From Pseudonocardia abyssalis (GTDB taxonomy: Bacteria; Actinomycetota; Actinomycetes; Mycobacteriales; Pseudonocardiaceae): 64,000 bases of DNA. The position numbers and the translations under genes were made by a program. A model generated the notes under the pieces. It saw nothing but the letters and a program-made list of their open reading frames with translations, was not told the DNA's origin and did no database searches. Below, in pieces: positions 18,120 to 26,504 of the stretch; within the stretch, counting starts at the first letter, position 1; each line of letters begins with the position of its first letter. The DNA is taken from the NCBI RefSeq assembly GCF_019263705.2, contig NZ_JADQDK010000001.1, positions 2,356,001 through 2,420,000 on the forward strand, in the 5' to 3' direction.

Positions 18120-19505
18120 ATGCGTCACCACGACCTCGCCGTCATCGGCGCCGGCTCCGGAAGCTCGATGATCGACAGCCGCTTCGACGGTCTCGATGTG
18201 GCCGTCGTCGAGCGGGCCCGGTTCGGCGGCACCTGCCTCAACGCCGGCTGCATCCCCACGAAGATGTACGTCTACGCCGCCCACGTCGCCGACATGGTGC
18301 GACGGGCTCACCGCCTGGGCATCGACGCCACGGTGGACAAGGTCCGCTGGAACGACATCCGCGAACGGGTGTTCAACCGCATCGACCCGATCTCGGAGAG
18401 CGTGCGCGAGTACCGGATGGATCCGGTGCGGACGCCCAACGTGACCGCCTACCTCGGCCACGCCCGGTTCACCGGTCCGAAGGCGATGCAGGTCGAACGC
18501 TCGGACGGCTCGGGGCGCGACGACTTCACCGCCGACCGGATCGTGATCGCCGCGGGCGCGCGCCCGGAGATCCCTACGGTCGTCGCGGAGTCCGGGGTGC
18601 CCCACCACACCGCAGAATCGATCATGCGCCTCTCGGCGCTCCCGGAACGGCTCGTCATCCTCGGCGGCGGCTACATCGGTGCCGAGTTCGCGCACGTGTT
18701 CTCCGCACTGGGCAGCGCGGTCTCGGTCGTGACGCGCGGTCCCCTGCTCCTGCGGCAGCAGGACGAGTCCGTCGCCACGGCCTTCACCGCCCTCGCGCAG
18801 CGGAGCTGGGACGTCCACCTCGGCCACGAGGTGCTGGCCGTGCGTGGCGACGAGTCCGAGGTCCATCTGGACCTGACGGACGGCACGACCGTCTCGGGCG
18901 ACGCACTCCTGATCGCGACCGGCCGGCGGCCCAACAGCGACGAGATGGACCTGGACCGAGCGGGCATCCACGTACACGCCGACGGCCGGATCGCCGTCGA
19001 CGCCCAGCAGCGCACATCCGTCGACGGCGTCTACGCCCTCGGGGACGTCAGCTCGCCCTATCAGCTCAAGCACGTCGCCAACCACGAGAAGCGCGTGGTC
19101 GCGCACAACCTGCTGCACCCGGACGATCCGCGGGCGGTCGATCACCGGTTCGTGCCGTCGGCGGTGTTCACCGAGCCACCGATCGCCGCTGTGGGGTTGA
19201 CCGAGCAGCAGTGCCGCGAACAGGGCCTCGACGTGACCGTCGGCGTGCAGATGTTCGGCGACGTCGCCTACGGATGGGCCATGGAGGACACGACCGGCTT
19301 CTGCAAGATCATCGCGGACCGGTCGACGGGTCGGCTGCTGGGTGCGCACGTGATGGGCCCGGAAGCCCCGTCGATCATCCAGCCCCTCATCCAGGCCATG
19401 TCGTTCGGGCAGGATGCCCGGACGGTGGCGACGGGTCAGTACTGGATCCACCCCGCGCTACCCGAGGTCATCGAGAACGCACTGCTCGACCTCCGGTTCC
19501 CGTAG
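18120..19505 (+). CDS. mtr: Mycothione reductase
   Basis: A 461-residue NAD(P)H-dependent flavoprotein that reduces mycothiol disulfide, the actinobacterial counterpart of glutathione reductase. The redox pair is in GGTCLNAGCIPTKM (Cys39 and Cys44), the second Rossmann site is VILGGGYIGAEFAHVF, and the C-terminal catalytic His-Glu motif is HPALPEVIENALL. Family-specific blocks such as QLKHVANHEKRVVAHNLL and GDVAYGWAMEDTTG fit mycobacterial Mtr closely. I chose the ATG at 18120; the frame opens earlier at 18021 but adds residues foreign to the family. It is divergent from the StyA-like genes. A link to oxidative or electrophile stress from epoxide chemistry is possible but inferred. Confidence 0.95.
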   Translation: MRHHDLAVIGAGSGSSMIDSRFDGLDVAVVERARFGGTCLNAGCIPTKMYVYAAHVADMVRRAHRLGIDATVDKVRWNDIRERVFNRIDPISESVREYRMDPVRTPNVTAYLGHARFTGPKAMQVERSDGSGRDDFTADRIVIAAGARPEIPTVVAESGVPHHTAESIMRLSALPERLVILGGGYIGAEFAHVFSALGSAVSVVTRGPLLLRQQDESVATAFTALAQRSWDVHLGHEVLAVRGDESEVHLDLTDGTTVSGDALLIATGRRPNSDEMDLDRAGIHVHADGRIAVDAQQRTSVDGVYALGDVSSPYQLKHVANHEKRVVAHNLLHPDDPRAVDHRFVPSAVFTEPPIAAVGLTEQQCREQGLDVTVGVQMFGDVAYGWAMEDTTGFCKIIADRSTGRLLGAHVMGPEAPSIIQPLIQAMSFGQDARTVATGQYWIHPALPEVIENALLDLRFP

Positions 19506-19819
19506 CGCGGATCAGAGGGCGGCCGCGCCGGCGGCAGCCCGCATCCAGCCGGGGTGACGACCCGGCGGCAGCGTTCGTGAGCGACCCGCAGACCGACCAC
19601 ACCGACCGGCTGCGCGGGCACCTGCTCGACCGGGATCCGGTCCGGCGATTGCGCAAGCGCGGCCAGACCCGGTCGCGGCGCAGGTCATGCCGGGGCCGTC
19701 GAGGACCACGAGGCCGCTCTGGTCCTGGTCCGGGCCGGTCCTGTCCGGCCTGCGACCCGGCGGTTACGCCTGCCTGGTCGTCGTGGCTGCGTCAGTCACT
19801 CGACTCCGTGTCTCACCCC
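19506..19819. other. Gap between convergent mtr and P450 genes
   Basis: This 314-base stretch lies between the converging ends of mtr and the P450 operon. A plus-strand frame from a GTG near 19579 gives SDPQTDHTDRLRGHLLDRD, which looks protein-like for about 30 residues before becoming Arg-rich. It may be a gene remnant, but I cannot identify it. No clear terminator hairpin with a T-run is visible. Confidence 0.4.
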
Positions 19820-21028
19820 CTACTTCGTCAGCCGCAGCGGCAGGGTCTCCCACACCTGGAGTGTGTTGTTCACACCCCGCCGTGGTGGTGCGGCGGGTTC
19901 GAGGCGCCGCACCCGGCGGGCCAGTGCGGTGAGCAGGACCTCGGCCTCCATCCGTGCGACGTGCTGGCCCACGCATTGGTGCAGGCCCATGCCGAAGCCG
20001 AGGTGGCCCGACGGGTCGCGGTCGAGGGTGAATCGGCCGGGGTCCTCCCAGCGCCGCGGGTCGTGGTTGGCCGCGCCGAGCAGCAGCATGATCTTGCGGT
20101 GCTTCCCGAGTCGTACCCCGGCGAGTTCGACGGGCTCTGCGGTCGTGTGGAAGACGACCTGCAGCGGCGACGCCCACCGCACCGCCTCGTCGAACGCGCG
20201 GCGGGCGAGCTCGGGTGCCGCGCGCAGGCGGTCCCACTCCTCGGGGTGGGTGGCGAAGGCGTGCAGGATCCAGGCGATGCCGTGCACGGTGGTGTCGATC
20301 CCGGCCGAGAGCAGGGAGCGGACGACCAGCGGAGCCTGCTCGGCGGTGATGTCCTCGCGGTCCGACGCCGCCCAGATCTGCGCCCCGAACCCGGCCGGGT
20401 CGAGGTTCTCGCGCGCGCACAGCGAGGTGATCCACCCGGACAGCTCGCCGAGCCGCGCGGCGCTTCGCTCGAAGAGCGCGTTGCGGGGGCCGAAGGCGTT
20501 GAAGACGAGGTCGCCGTAGGCGAGCAGGTCGTCGCGCCGGTCCGGGGGGAGCCCGACCGCGTCGGGGAAGACCTTCAGCGGGAAGGCCGAGGCGAGGTCG
20601 GCCATGGCGTCCACCTCGCCTCCCCCGGCCAGCACCCGGTCAACGAGCTCGTCGGCCTCGGCCTGCCAGGTCTCGCGCAACCGGCGCAGCGTGCGGGCGC
20701 CCAGGACGTCGGTGAGGACGCGCCGGGGCGCGTCGTGCGCGGGCGGGTCGGCCTCGGTGGGGGTCGCCGGTGGCCTCCACGGCACCTCGGTGTGGAAGTT
20801 CGCCAGCCCGACGCCTGCCCCGACCTGGAACTGCTGCCAGTTGGCGAGCACCTCGCGGACCACGTCGAAGCGCCCGGTGGCGAACACGTCGTGCGCGCCG
20901 AGGTGCACGAGCGGGGCGGTCTCACGCACCGCGGTCAGGAACGCCGTGCGGTCGACGAGGTGCTCCGGTGCGTACGGGTCGAGGTCGATCGACGGCACGG
21001 CGGCCGCGTCGCTGCGCAGGGTGGTCAT
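19820..21028 (-). CDS. Cytochrome P450 (CYP199-like)
   Basis: A 402-residue P450. The haem-binding loop is GFGMGLHQCVGQHVAR (Cys about residue 350), the oxygen-activation helix contains SAGIDTT, and the K-helix ExxR is EAVR. The C-terminal third (ILHAFATHPEEWDRLR, then LGAANHDPRRW) resembles CYP199-type enzymes, which O-demethylate or hydroxylate para-substituted benzoates and related aromatics. It is last in an eight-gene operon, 16 bases after the ferredoxin-fused reductase that probably supplies its electrons. The substrate is inferred to be a substituted aromatic compound. Confidence 0.9.
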   Translation of the reverse strand: MTTLRSDAAAVPSIDLDPYAPEHLVDRTAFLTAVRETAPLVHLGAHDVFATGRFDVVREVLANWQQFQVGAGVGLANFHTEVPWRPPATPTEADPPAHDAPRRVLTDVLGARTLRRLRETWQAEADELVDRVLAGGGEVDAMADLASAFPLKVFPDAVGLPPDRRDDLLAYGDLVFNAFGPRNALFERSAARLGELSGWITSLCARENLDPAGFGAQIWAASDREDITAEQAPLVVRSLLSAGIDTTVHGIAWILHAFATHPEEWDRLRAAPELARRAFDEAVRWASPLQVVFHTTAEPVELAGVRLGKHRKIMLLLGAANHDPRRWEDPGRFTLDRDPSGHLGFGMGLHQCVGQHVARMEAEVLLTALARRVRRLEPAAPPRRGVNNTLQVWETLPLRLTK

Positions 21029-21044
21029 CGGAGGTCCGTTCGCG

Positions 21045-21980
21045 TCACAGGTCGAGGGTGAGGGAGTCCGTGCGGGCGCGGGATACGCAGACCATCATGC
21101 TGTCGCCGGCCTCGCGGTCGACGGCGTCGAGCACGCTGTCGCGATGGTCGGGAAGCCCGTCGAGCACCGCCACTTCGCAGGTGCCGCAGGTGCCCTGCCG
21201 GCACGACGTGAGCACCGCGACGCCCGCGTCGCGCAGCCCGTCGAGCACGCTCGTGCCGGGGTCGATCCGCAGGCGGGTGCCGGAGCGCCGCAGGACGACG
21301 GTGAACGGGTGGTCCTCCGCCCGGTCCTGCACCTCGGCGACGAACCGCTCGGTCCGCAGCGCCTGCGGTCGCCACTGCGCGCAGGCGGCCGCGGTGGCGT
21401 CGAGCAGCCCCGCGGGGCCGCACCCGTACACCGTGGCTCCCGGGTCGGGCGCGCCCAGCCACGCGGCGACGTCCGGCACGCCGACCTCGTCCTGTGCGGC
21501 GACCTCGACCTGCCCGCCGAGCGCCTCGAGGCGGTCGAGGAAGGCCATCGAGGTGCGCCTGCGACCGCCGTAGAGCAGCCGCCAGGGCCGCTCCGACCGC
21601 ACCGCCTGGTCGATCATGGGCAGCAACGGGGTGATCCCGATGCCGCCGGCGACGAAGAGGTACCTCGTGGACGGCGCCATCGGGAAGTGGTTGCGCGGCC
21701 CGCCGAACGGCAGGACGTCGCCCTCCCGCAGGTGGTCGTGGATCCACGCGGAGCCGCCGCGACCGTCGATCACCCGCAGGACCGCGATCCGGTAGTGGTG
21801 GCCGTCCCACCGGTCGCCGCACAGCGAGTACTGGCGGACGAGCCCGGTGGGCAGCAGGAGGTCGAGGTGCGCGCCCGGCGTCCAGGGCGGGAGCCGGTCG
21901 CCGTGCGGGTCGGCGAGGGTGACCGCGAGGACGTCGTCGGCCACCTGACAGCGCGCCACCACGCGCAGAGCGCCGGTCAC
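21045..21980 (-). CDS. PDR-type oxidoreductase with C-terminal 2Fe-2S ferredoxin domain
   Basis: A 311-residue electron-transfer protein of the phthalate dioxygenase reductase/VanB family. A flavin-binding barrel holds RQYSL (about residue 50), the NADH domain starts at GGIGITPLLPM (about 110), and the plant-type ferredoxin domain has CxxxxCxxC in SCRQGTCGTC plus a distal Cys in MMVC. The GTG start at 21980 overlaps the BVMO stop (GTGA). Next to a P450, it most likely forms a two-component P450 system like GcoA/GcoB O-demethylases, although those reductases have a different domain order. Confidence 0.9.
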   Translation of the reverse strand: MTGALRVVARCQVADDVLAVTLADPHGDRLPPWTPGAHLDLLLPTGLVRQYSLCGDRWDGHHYRIAVLRVIDGRGGSAWIHDHLREGDVLPFGGPRNHFPMAPSTRYLFVAGGIGITPLLPMIDQAVRSERPWRLLYGGRRRTSMAFLDRLEALGGQVEVAAQDEVGVPDVAAWLGAPDPGATVYGCGPAGLLDATAAACAQWRPQALRTERFVAEVQDRAEDHPFTVVLRRSGTRLRIDPGTSVLDGLRDAGVAVLTSCRQGTCGTCEVAVLDGLPDHRDSVLDAVDREAGDSMMVCVSRARTDSLTLDL

Positions 21981-23965
21981 GACGTCTCCTCCCCGCCGCC
22001 CCGCACCGTGAAGGCGGAGAGGTCGGGCCGGCGGGTGCGCCGGTGGAACTCCACGAGCGAGTACGGCCACACCTGCGACGCCCGGCCGTGGCGGTTGCGG
22101 TACCAGGTGTGCACGTCCGCGACCCCCCACGCCCGGCGCAGGTTGCCCTCGTCGACCCAGGCGCAGAACGCGTCGGTCGCCTCCCGCGTGGGCTCCAGGG
22201 ACTGCGCGCGGCGGCGCAGCAGCTCCCCGAGGCACTCCAGGACGTACTCGGTCGCGCACTCGGCCATGAACAGCGAGCTGCCGTTGACGACGACACCGGT
22301 GTTGGGCCCCATCAGCAGGAACAGGTTCGGGAACCCCGGCACCGTGACGCCCATGTGCGCCCGGGCGTCGCCGTCCCACGACTCGTGCAGGTCGACGCCG
22401 TCGCGGCCGGTGACCGTCATCGGTTCCAGGTAGTCCGAGGCCCGGAACCCGGTGGCGTAGACGACGAGGTCCACCTCGTGCAGCACGCCGTCGGCGGTGA
22501 CGATCCCCTCCGGGACGATCGAGGTGACCGCCTCGGTGACGAGGTCGACGTGCGGCTGCTTGAGCGCCGCCGCCCACACGCCGTTGTCCCGGGTCATCCG
22601 CTTGGCCCCGGGCGGGTAGGTCGGCGTCATCTTCGCCAGCAGGTCCGGGCGGTCGGCGACCTGCGCGCGGAGGTGGCCCAGGAGCTGACGGCGGAGCTCG
22701 GCGTTGCGGGCCGAGGTGCTGCCCTCCTCCGTCCACTCCGGGTCGGCCTCCACGAACGGCAGCCGCCCCTCGGACGCGAGCCAGAACTGCCAGAAGCGGT
22801 AGCACCGCCCGTAGTGCGGCACGTGGCGCAGCAGCCAGTGCATGCCGGGCGGGGTCTCCCGGTGGTACCCGGGCGTCGGCAGCATCCACGGGGCGTTGCG
22901 CTGGAACACCGTCAGCCCGGCGACGGCGCCGACCACCGACGGCACGATCTGGTACGCGCTCGCGCCGGTGCCGACGACGGCGACCCGCAGGCCGGTGACG
23001 TCGACGGCGGGGTCCCAGCGGGAGGAGTGGAACCAGCGCCCGGCGAAGGTGTCGCGGCCCGGGATGTCGGGGATGTTGGGCAGGTTGAGCTGCCCGACGG
23101 CGGAGACGACGGCGTGGAACCGGCTGGTCGCCGGCGGCTCGTCGCCGGTGCGGGTGGTGAGCGTCCACAGGTGCTCGGCCTCGTCCCAGCTCGCCGCGAG
23201 GACCTCGGTGTCGAAGCGGATGTGCGGGCGCAGGCCGAAGTCGGTGGCCACGTCGCGCAGGTAGTCCTCGATCTGCTGCCGGCGCGAGAACTGGTCGGGC
23301 CAGTCGGGCTTCTGGGCGAAGGAGTAGCTGTAGGCGAAGTTCGGGGTGTCGAGGCGACAGCCGGGGTAGACGTTCTCCCACCAGGTCCCGCCGACCTCGG
23401 GGTTCTTGTCGAACACCACGTGGTCGACGCCGGCCTGCTGGAGGCGGTGCGCGGCGGCCAGGCCCGAGATCCCGGCGCCGATGACGGCGACGGAGAACGG
23501 CGTCGCGGGGGCGGTGTCGTCCTTGTGCCAGGTGGGGGCGCCCAGATCGCCGGCCAGGCCGAGCTCGTGGCGCAGCAGCGGCAGGTACTCGTCGCCGGCG
23601 TCCTTGGTGACGAAGCGCATGACGGCGCCCAGCAGCTCGGGGCCGGGGTCGGGCGCGGGGACCGACCCGCCGTCGCGGAAGGCCTTGAGCGCGCCGACGG
23701 CGAGCTCGCGGGCCCGTTGCTGAGCGGCGGCGCTCATGCCGCCCTGCGGGGCGATCGTCGAGTCCATCGGCGGTAGCGGCGGCTTGACCCCGTCCTCGAG
23801 CAGCGCGGTATCGCCGGTGACGAGGGCGAGCGCGGCGAGCAGCGCCGGCAGCTCGGCCTCGGAGACGGCCTGCTCGAGGAACGCGTCGTCCTCCCGGACC
23901 GGGGGGAAGCCGTCGTGCCGCCCGTCGCCGGTCGCCAGGGGTGGGACGGGGGTGGTGGAGGTCAT
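21977..23965 (-). CDS. Baeyer-Villiger monooxygenase, 4-hydroxyacetophenone monooxygenase type
   Basis: A 662-residue flavoprotein that should insert oxygen next to a ketone to give an ester. It has two Rossmann sites (VAVIGAGISGLAAAHRL at about 159 and VAVVGTGASAYQI) and the intact BVMO fingerprint FAGRWFHSSRW (residues 307-317, His313). The roughly 150-residue N-terminal extension before the first Rossmann fold is characteristic of HapE-like enzymes (about 640 residues) that act on aryl ketones. The start overlaps the upstream hydrolase stop (ATGA at 23962-23965). A co-transcribed hydrolase could cleave the resulting aryl ester. Confidence 0.93.
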   Translation of the reverse strand: MTSTTPVPPLATGDGRHDGFPPVREDDAFLEQAVSEAELPALLAALALVTGDTALLEDGVKPPLPPMDSTIAPQGGMSAAAQQRARELAVGALKAFRDGGSVPAPDPGPELLGAVMRFVTKDAGDEYLPLLRHELGLAGDLGAPTWHKDDTAPATPFSVAVIGAGISGLAAAHRLQQAGVDHVVFDKNPEVGGTWWENVYPGCRLDTPNFAYSYSFAQKPDWPDQFSRRQQIEDYLRDVATDFGLRPHIRFDTEVLAASWDEAEHLWTLTTRTGDEPPATSRFHAVVSAVGQLNLPNIPDIPGRDTFAGRWFHSSRWDPAVDVTGLRVAVVGTGASAYQIVPSVVGAVAGLTVFQRNAPWMLPTPGYHRETPPGMHWLLRHVPHYGRCYRFWQFWLASEGRLPFVEADPEWTEEGSTSARNAELRRQLLGHLRAQVADRPDLLAKMTPTYPPGAKRMTRDNGVWAAALKQPHVDLVTEAVTSIVPEGIVTADGVLHEVDLVVYATGFRASDYLEPMTVTGRDGVDLHESWDGDARAHMGVTVPGFPNLFLLMGPNTGVVVNGSSLFMAECATEYVLECLGELLRRRAQSLEPTREATDAFCAWVDEGNLRRAWGVADVHTWYRNRHGRASQVWPYSLVEFHRRTRRPDLSAFTVRGGGEETS

Positions 23966-24801
23966 GACGGCACTCCGGTGAGGAAGTCGAGGACGAGGCG
24001 CGCGGTCTCGGCCGGTGCCTCGATGTTGGGCTCGTGCGCGTGATCGACCTCGACCGCGCGCGCCCCCGGCGCGAGGTCGGCGAGCTTGTCCGACCAGTGG
24101 TGCTCGAGCAGCACGTCGTGGCGTCCCTCGACGAGCAGCACCGGCGTGGTGACCGCCGCCCACCGGTCGAGGAACGGGTCGGGCGGCAGGTTCCGCCGCA
24201 CCGACGGGTTGCTGAGCCGGGGGGCGTTGAGCGCCTCCCAGTGCCCGGGGACGAGGCTGTTCTCGTATCGGGTGCGCACGTGCTCGTCGAGGCCGTCGAG
24301 GCTGCGGACGACGAGCGCGGTCATCCGGGCGGCGTCGTCCAGGCTCGGGGTGTACTCCGCGAGCGCCGCCGCCCCCTGCGGGAGCCGGTAGGGCCCGCCG
24401 GTGCCCGAGATGCTGACGGCGCGCTCCACGGGCCAGGGCCGGGCCGGGTCGGACAGCGCCCGCAGGACGAGGGAGCCGCCGAACGAGGCGCCGACGAAGT
24501 GCGCCCGCTCGACGCCCAGCTCCGCGCAGAACGCGGCGATGTGGGCGACCCGGGGTTCGTAGGGTGAGCGGTCCAGGAAGACGACCTTGTCGGTGCCGCC
24601 CCAGCCGAGCAGCTCGGGCGCGAGCACGTGGAACCGCTGCGTGAGCGGGGCGATCATGTCGCCCCAGCACAGGTCGGCGGTCGTCCCGAAGCCGCCGTCG
24701 TGGATGAGCACGACCGTCTCCGCCGCGGGGTCGCCTGCCTCGAGGTAGGCGGTGCGGAACCCGCCGGCGACGACCGTCCTGGTCTGGTGGGTGGTGTTCA
24801 C
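23962..24801 (-). CDS. Alpha/beta hydrolase (probable esterase or C-C hydrolase)
   Basis: A 279-residue alpha/beta hydrolase. The nucleophile elbow is GASFGGS, an oxyanion-hole segment appears as IHDGGFG, and a catalytic Asp (GRHDVLLEHHW) and His (DHAHEPNIEAP) follow in order. The fold resembles MhpC/BphD-type hydrolases and small aryl esterases. Being directly upstream of the HAPMO-like BVMO with overlapping codons, hydrolysis of the aryl ester that the BVMO makes is a reasonable inference. Ring-cleavage product hydrolysis is the alternative. Confidence 0.88.
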   Translation of the reverse strand: MNTTHQTRTVVAGGFRTAYLEAGDPAAETVVLIHDGGFGTTADLCWGDMIAPLTQRFHVLAPELLGWGGTDKVVFLDRSPYEPRVAHIAAFCAELGVERAHFVGASFGGSLVLRALSDPARPWPVERAVSISGTGGPYRLPQGAAALAEYTPSLDDAARMTALVVRSLDGLDEHVRTRYENSLVPGHWEALNAPRLSNPSVRRNLPPDPFLDRWAAVTTPVLLVEGRHDVLLEHHWSDKLADLAPGARAVEVDHAHEPNIEAPAETARLVLDFLTGVPS

Positions 24802-24844
24802 GAGCGTCCTTCCGATCGGGCGAGGGGGCCAGTACGTGACGGGC

Positions 24845-25534
24845 CTAGTGCTTGACGGACCCGCCGTCGGCGCAGAGCGTCTGGCCGGTGACGAACGCGG
24901 CCCCCGCGGAGAGCAGGAACCGGACGGGGCCGACGAGGTCCTCGGGCAGGGCGCGGCGCTTGATCGCCCGGCCGGCGATGTTGGCCTCTTCGGTGTGGGC
25001 CATGTCGGTGATCATGGGCGTGGCGGTGATGCCGGGGCTGACGACGTTGACGGTGATCTGCTGGTCGCCGAGCTCGTCGGCGAGGCAGCGGGCGAAGCCG
25101 ATGACGCCGGCCTTGGAGGCGACGTAGGCGAACAGGTTCTTCGGTCCCTTGAAGACGGTGCCGGAGGCGAAGAGCACGATCCGGCCGCCGTCGGGCATGA
25201 GCGGCACGACCGCCTGCGCGACGCCGATGGTGCCGTCGAGGTTGGTGCGCAGGATCCGTTCCCACACCGGTCGCGGGGTGTCCCGGAACGACGACCACTG
25301 CCCGACCGCGGCGCAGTGCACGAGGTCGTGGACCTCCCGGCCGTCGAGGAAGGCGACGAGGGTGTCGATGCCGTCGGCGGTGCCGAGGTCGACGCGGACG
25401 TAGGCCTCGGGCCGCTCGTGCTCGGGCCGTTCCGCGAGGTCGGCGACGAGGACGTCGTGGCCGTCTGCGCGCAGGGCGTCGACGACGGCCCGCCCGATGC
25501 CGCTGGCCCCTCCGGTGACGAGCGTGGTCCTCAT
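24845..25534 (-). CDS. Short-chain dehydrogenase/reductase
   Basis: A 229-residue classical SDR. It has the cofactor motif TGGASGIG, the active-site YxxxK as YVASK, and the structural NxxSPG stretch (NVVSPGITATPM). The acidic residue after the second strand (VADLAE) suggests NAD rather than NADP. I chose the ATG at 25534, which overlaps the upstream stop, rather than the longer frame from 25618. In this operon it could oxidise a benzylic alcohol made by the P450 to the ketone substrate of the BVMO; that order is inferred. Confidence 0.9.
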   Translation of the reverse strand: MRTTLVTGGASGIGRAVVDALRADGHDVLVADLAERPEHERPEAYVRVDLGTADGIDTLVAFLDGREVHDLVHCAAVGQWSSFRDTPRPVWERILRTNLDGTIGVAQAVVPLMPDGGRIVLFASGTVFKGPKNLFAYVASKAGVIGFARCLADELGDQQITVNVVSPGITATPMITDMAHTEEANIAGRAIKRRALPEDLVGPVRFLLSAGAAFVTGQTLCADGGSVKH

Positions 25535-26298
25535 GCCGCACCCCGGACCTGGTCGGCGTCCACGGCGTGCAGGAACCCGCGCACGGTCGAGGTGAACGCG
25601 CCCGGGTTCTCGATGCACGAGAGGTGCCCGGCCGCGGGGACGACCGCGAGCGTGGCGCCGTCGATGCCCGCGACGAGTTCCTCGGACCGCGCGAGCGGTG
25701 TCTTCTCGTCGAGCTCGCCGGCCACCACGAGGCAGGGTGCGGTGATGCCGGTCAGCGACGGCCGCAGGTCCGCCCGGAACGTCGTCTCGGCCGCCTGCAG
25801 GTAGGCCTGCGGGTGCATCGAGGCGATGGCGCCGCGCAGCGCGTCGTGGTCGGCGTCGTCGACCCGGCGCGTGAGGGTCTGCTCCAGGTACCGGTCGGCG
25901 TAGGCGGCCATCCCGTCGCGCACGCCCGCCGTGGCGGCGGCGACCCGGGCCTGCGCGACGTCGTCGGGGAGGTGGGCGAAGGAGTTCGCGACCACGAGGC
26001 TGCGGACGGCCTGCGGGTGCGCGGCGGCGAAGGCGACGGCCTGCAGCCCGCCCATCGACAGCCCGACGAGGTGCACCGGGCCCCGTCCCTCGAGCGCGGC
26101 GGCGAGGTCATCGACCCAGTCGGTCGTGGTCGGGCCCGACGTCCACGGCTGCCCGCCGTGGCCCCGTGCCTCGGGCGTGAGCACATCGTGGTCCGCCGCG
26201 AGCGCGGGCACCTGGTGGCGCCAGAGGCGGCGGTCGGTGCCCAGGCTGTGCAGCAGGACGACCGCGGGGCGGTCCGTCGTGCGGGTCGGCTGCGACAT
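25531..26298 (-). CDS. Alpha/beta hydrolase, 3-oxoadipate enol-lactonase-like
   Basis: A 255-residue alpha/beta hydrolase. The oxyanion loop is LLHSLGTDRRLW, the nucleophile elbow is GLSMGGLQ, then Asp in AGELDEKTP and His in AAGHLSCIENP. The overall pattern (HSLGT, GLSMGG, SCIENPGAF) is that of PcaD-type enol-lactonases in the 3-oxoadipate pathway, although many such sequences act as general esterases. It overlaps both neighbours by one to four bases. In this operon it may be the lactonase or the ester hydrolase. Confidence 0.88.
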   Translation of the reverse strand: MSQPTRTTDRPAVVLLHSLGTDRRLWRHQVPALAADHDVLTPEARGHGGQPWTSGPTTTDWVDDLAAALEGRGPVHLVGLSMGGLQAVAFAAAHPQAVRSLVVANSFAHLPDDVAQARVAAATAGVRDGMAAYADRYLEQTLTRRVDDADHDALRGAIASMHPQAYLQAAETTFRADLRPSLTGITAPCLVVAGELDEKTPLARSEELVAGIDGATLAVVPAAGHLSCIENPGAFTSTVRGFLHAVDADQVRGAA

Positions 26299-26489
26299 CA
26301 GGCGTTCCTGCGGGCGAGGGTCCGTCCGCCGACGCCCCAGTGCTGCGGGTCGACCCGGTCGACCAGGACGTGGACGGTCTCGGCCTTCGCCTGCGCCACC
26401 GAGACGTAGGCGTCGGTCAGGGTCGCGACCAGCTCCTCCACCTGCTCGGGGGTCAGCGGCGAGGCGTGCGTGACGGCGATGATCGGCAT
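26298..26489 (-). CDS. 4-oxalocrotonate tautomerase family protein
   Basis: A 63-residue protein with Pro directly after the initiator Met (MPIIAVTHASP), the catalytic base of the tautomerase superfamily once Met is removed, and the beta-alpha-beta layout ending VGGRTLARRNA. These small enzymes isomerise enol and keto acids in aromatic meta-cleavage and related pathways. It overlaps the next gene by one base and follows the MFS transporter by 15 bases. Confidence 0.87.
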   Translation of the reverse strand: MPIIAVTHASPLTPEQVEELVATLTDAYVSVAQAKAETVHVLVDRVDPQHWGVGGRTLARRNA

Positions 26490-26504
26490 GTCGGATCCTG
26501 TCCT

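Noticed and set aside
18083..21061. A plus-strand open frame of 992 codons covering mtr and the P450 region
   Set aside because: It overlaps mtr in another frame and is antisense to the P450; composition is Arg-rich with no recognisable domain.
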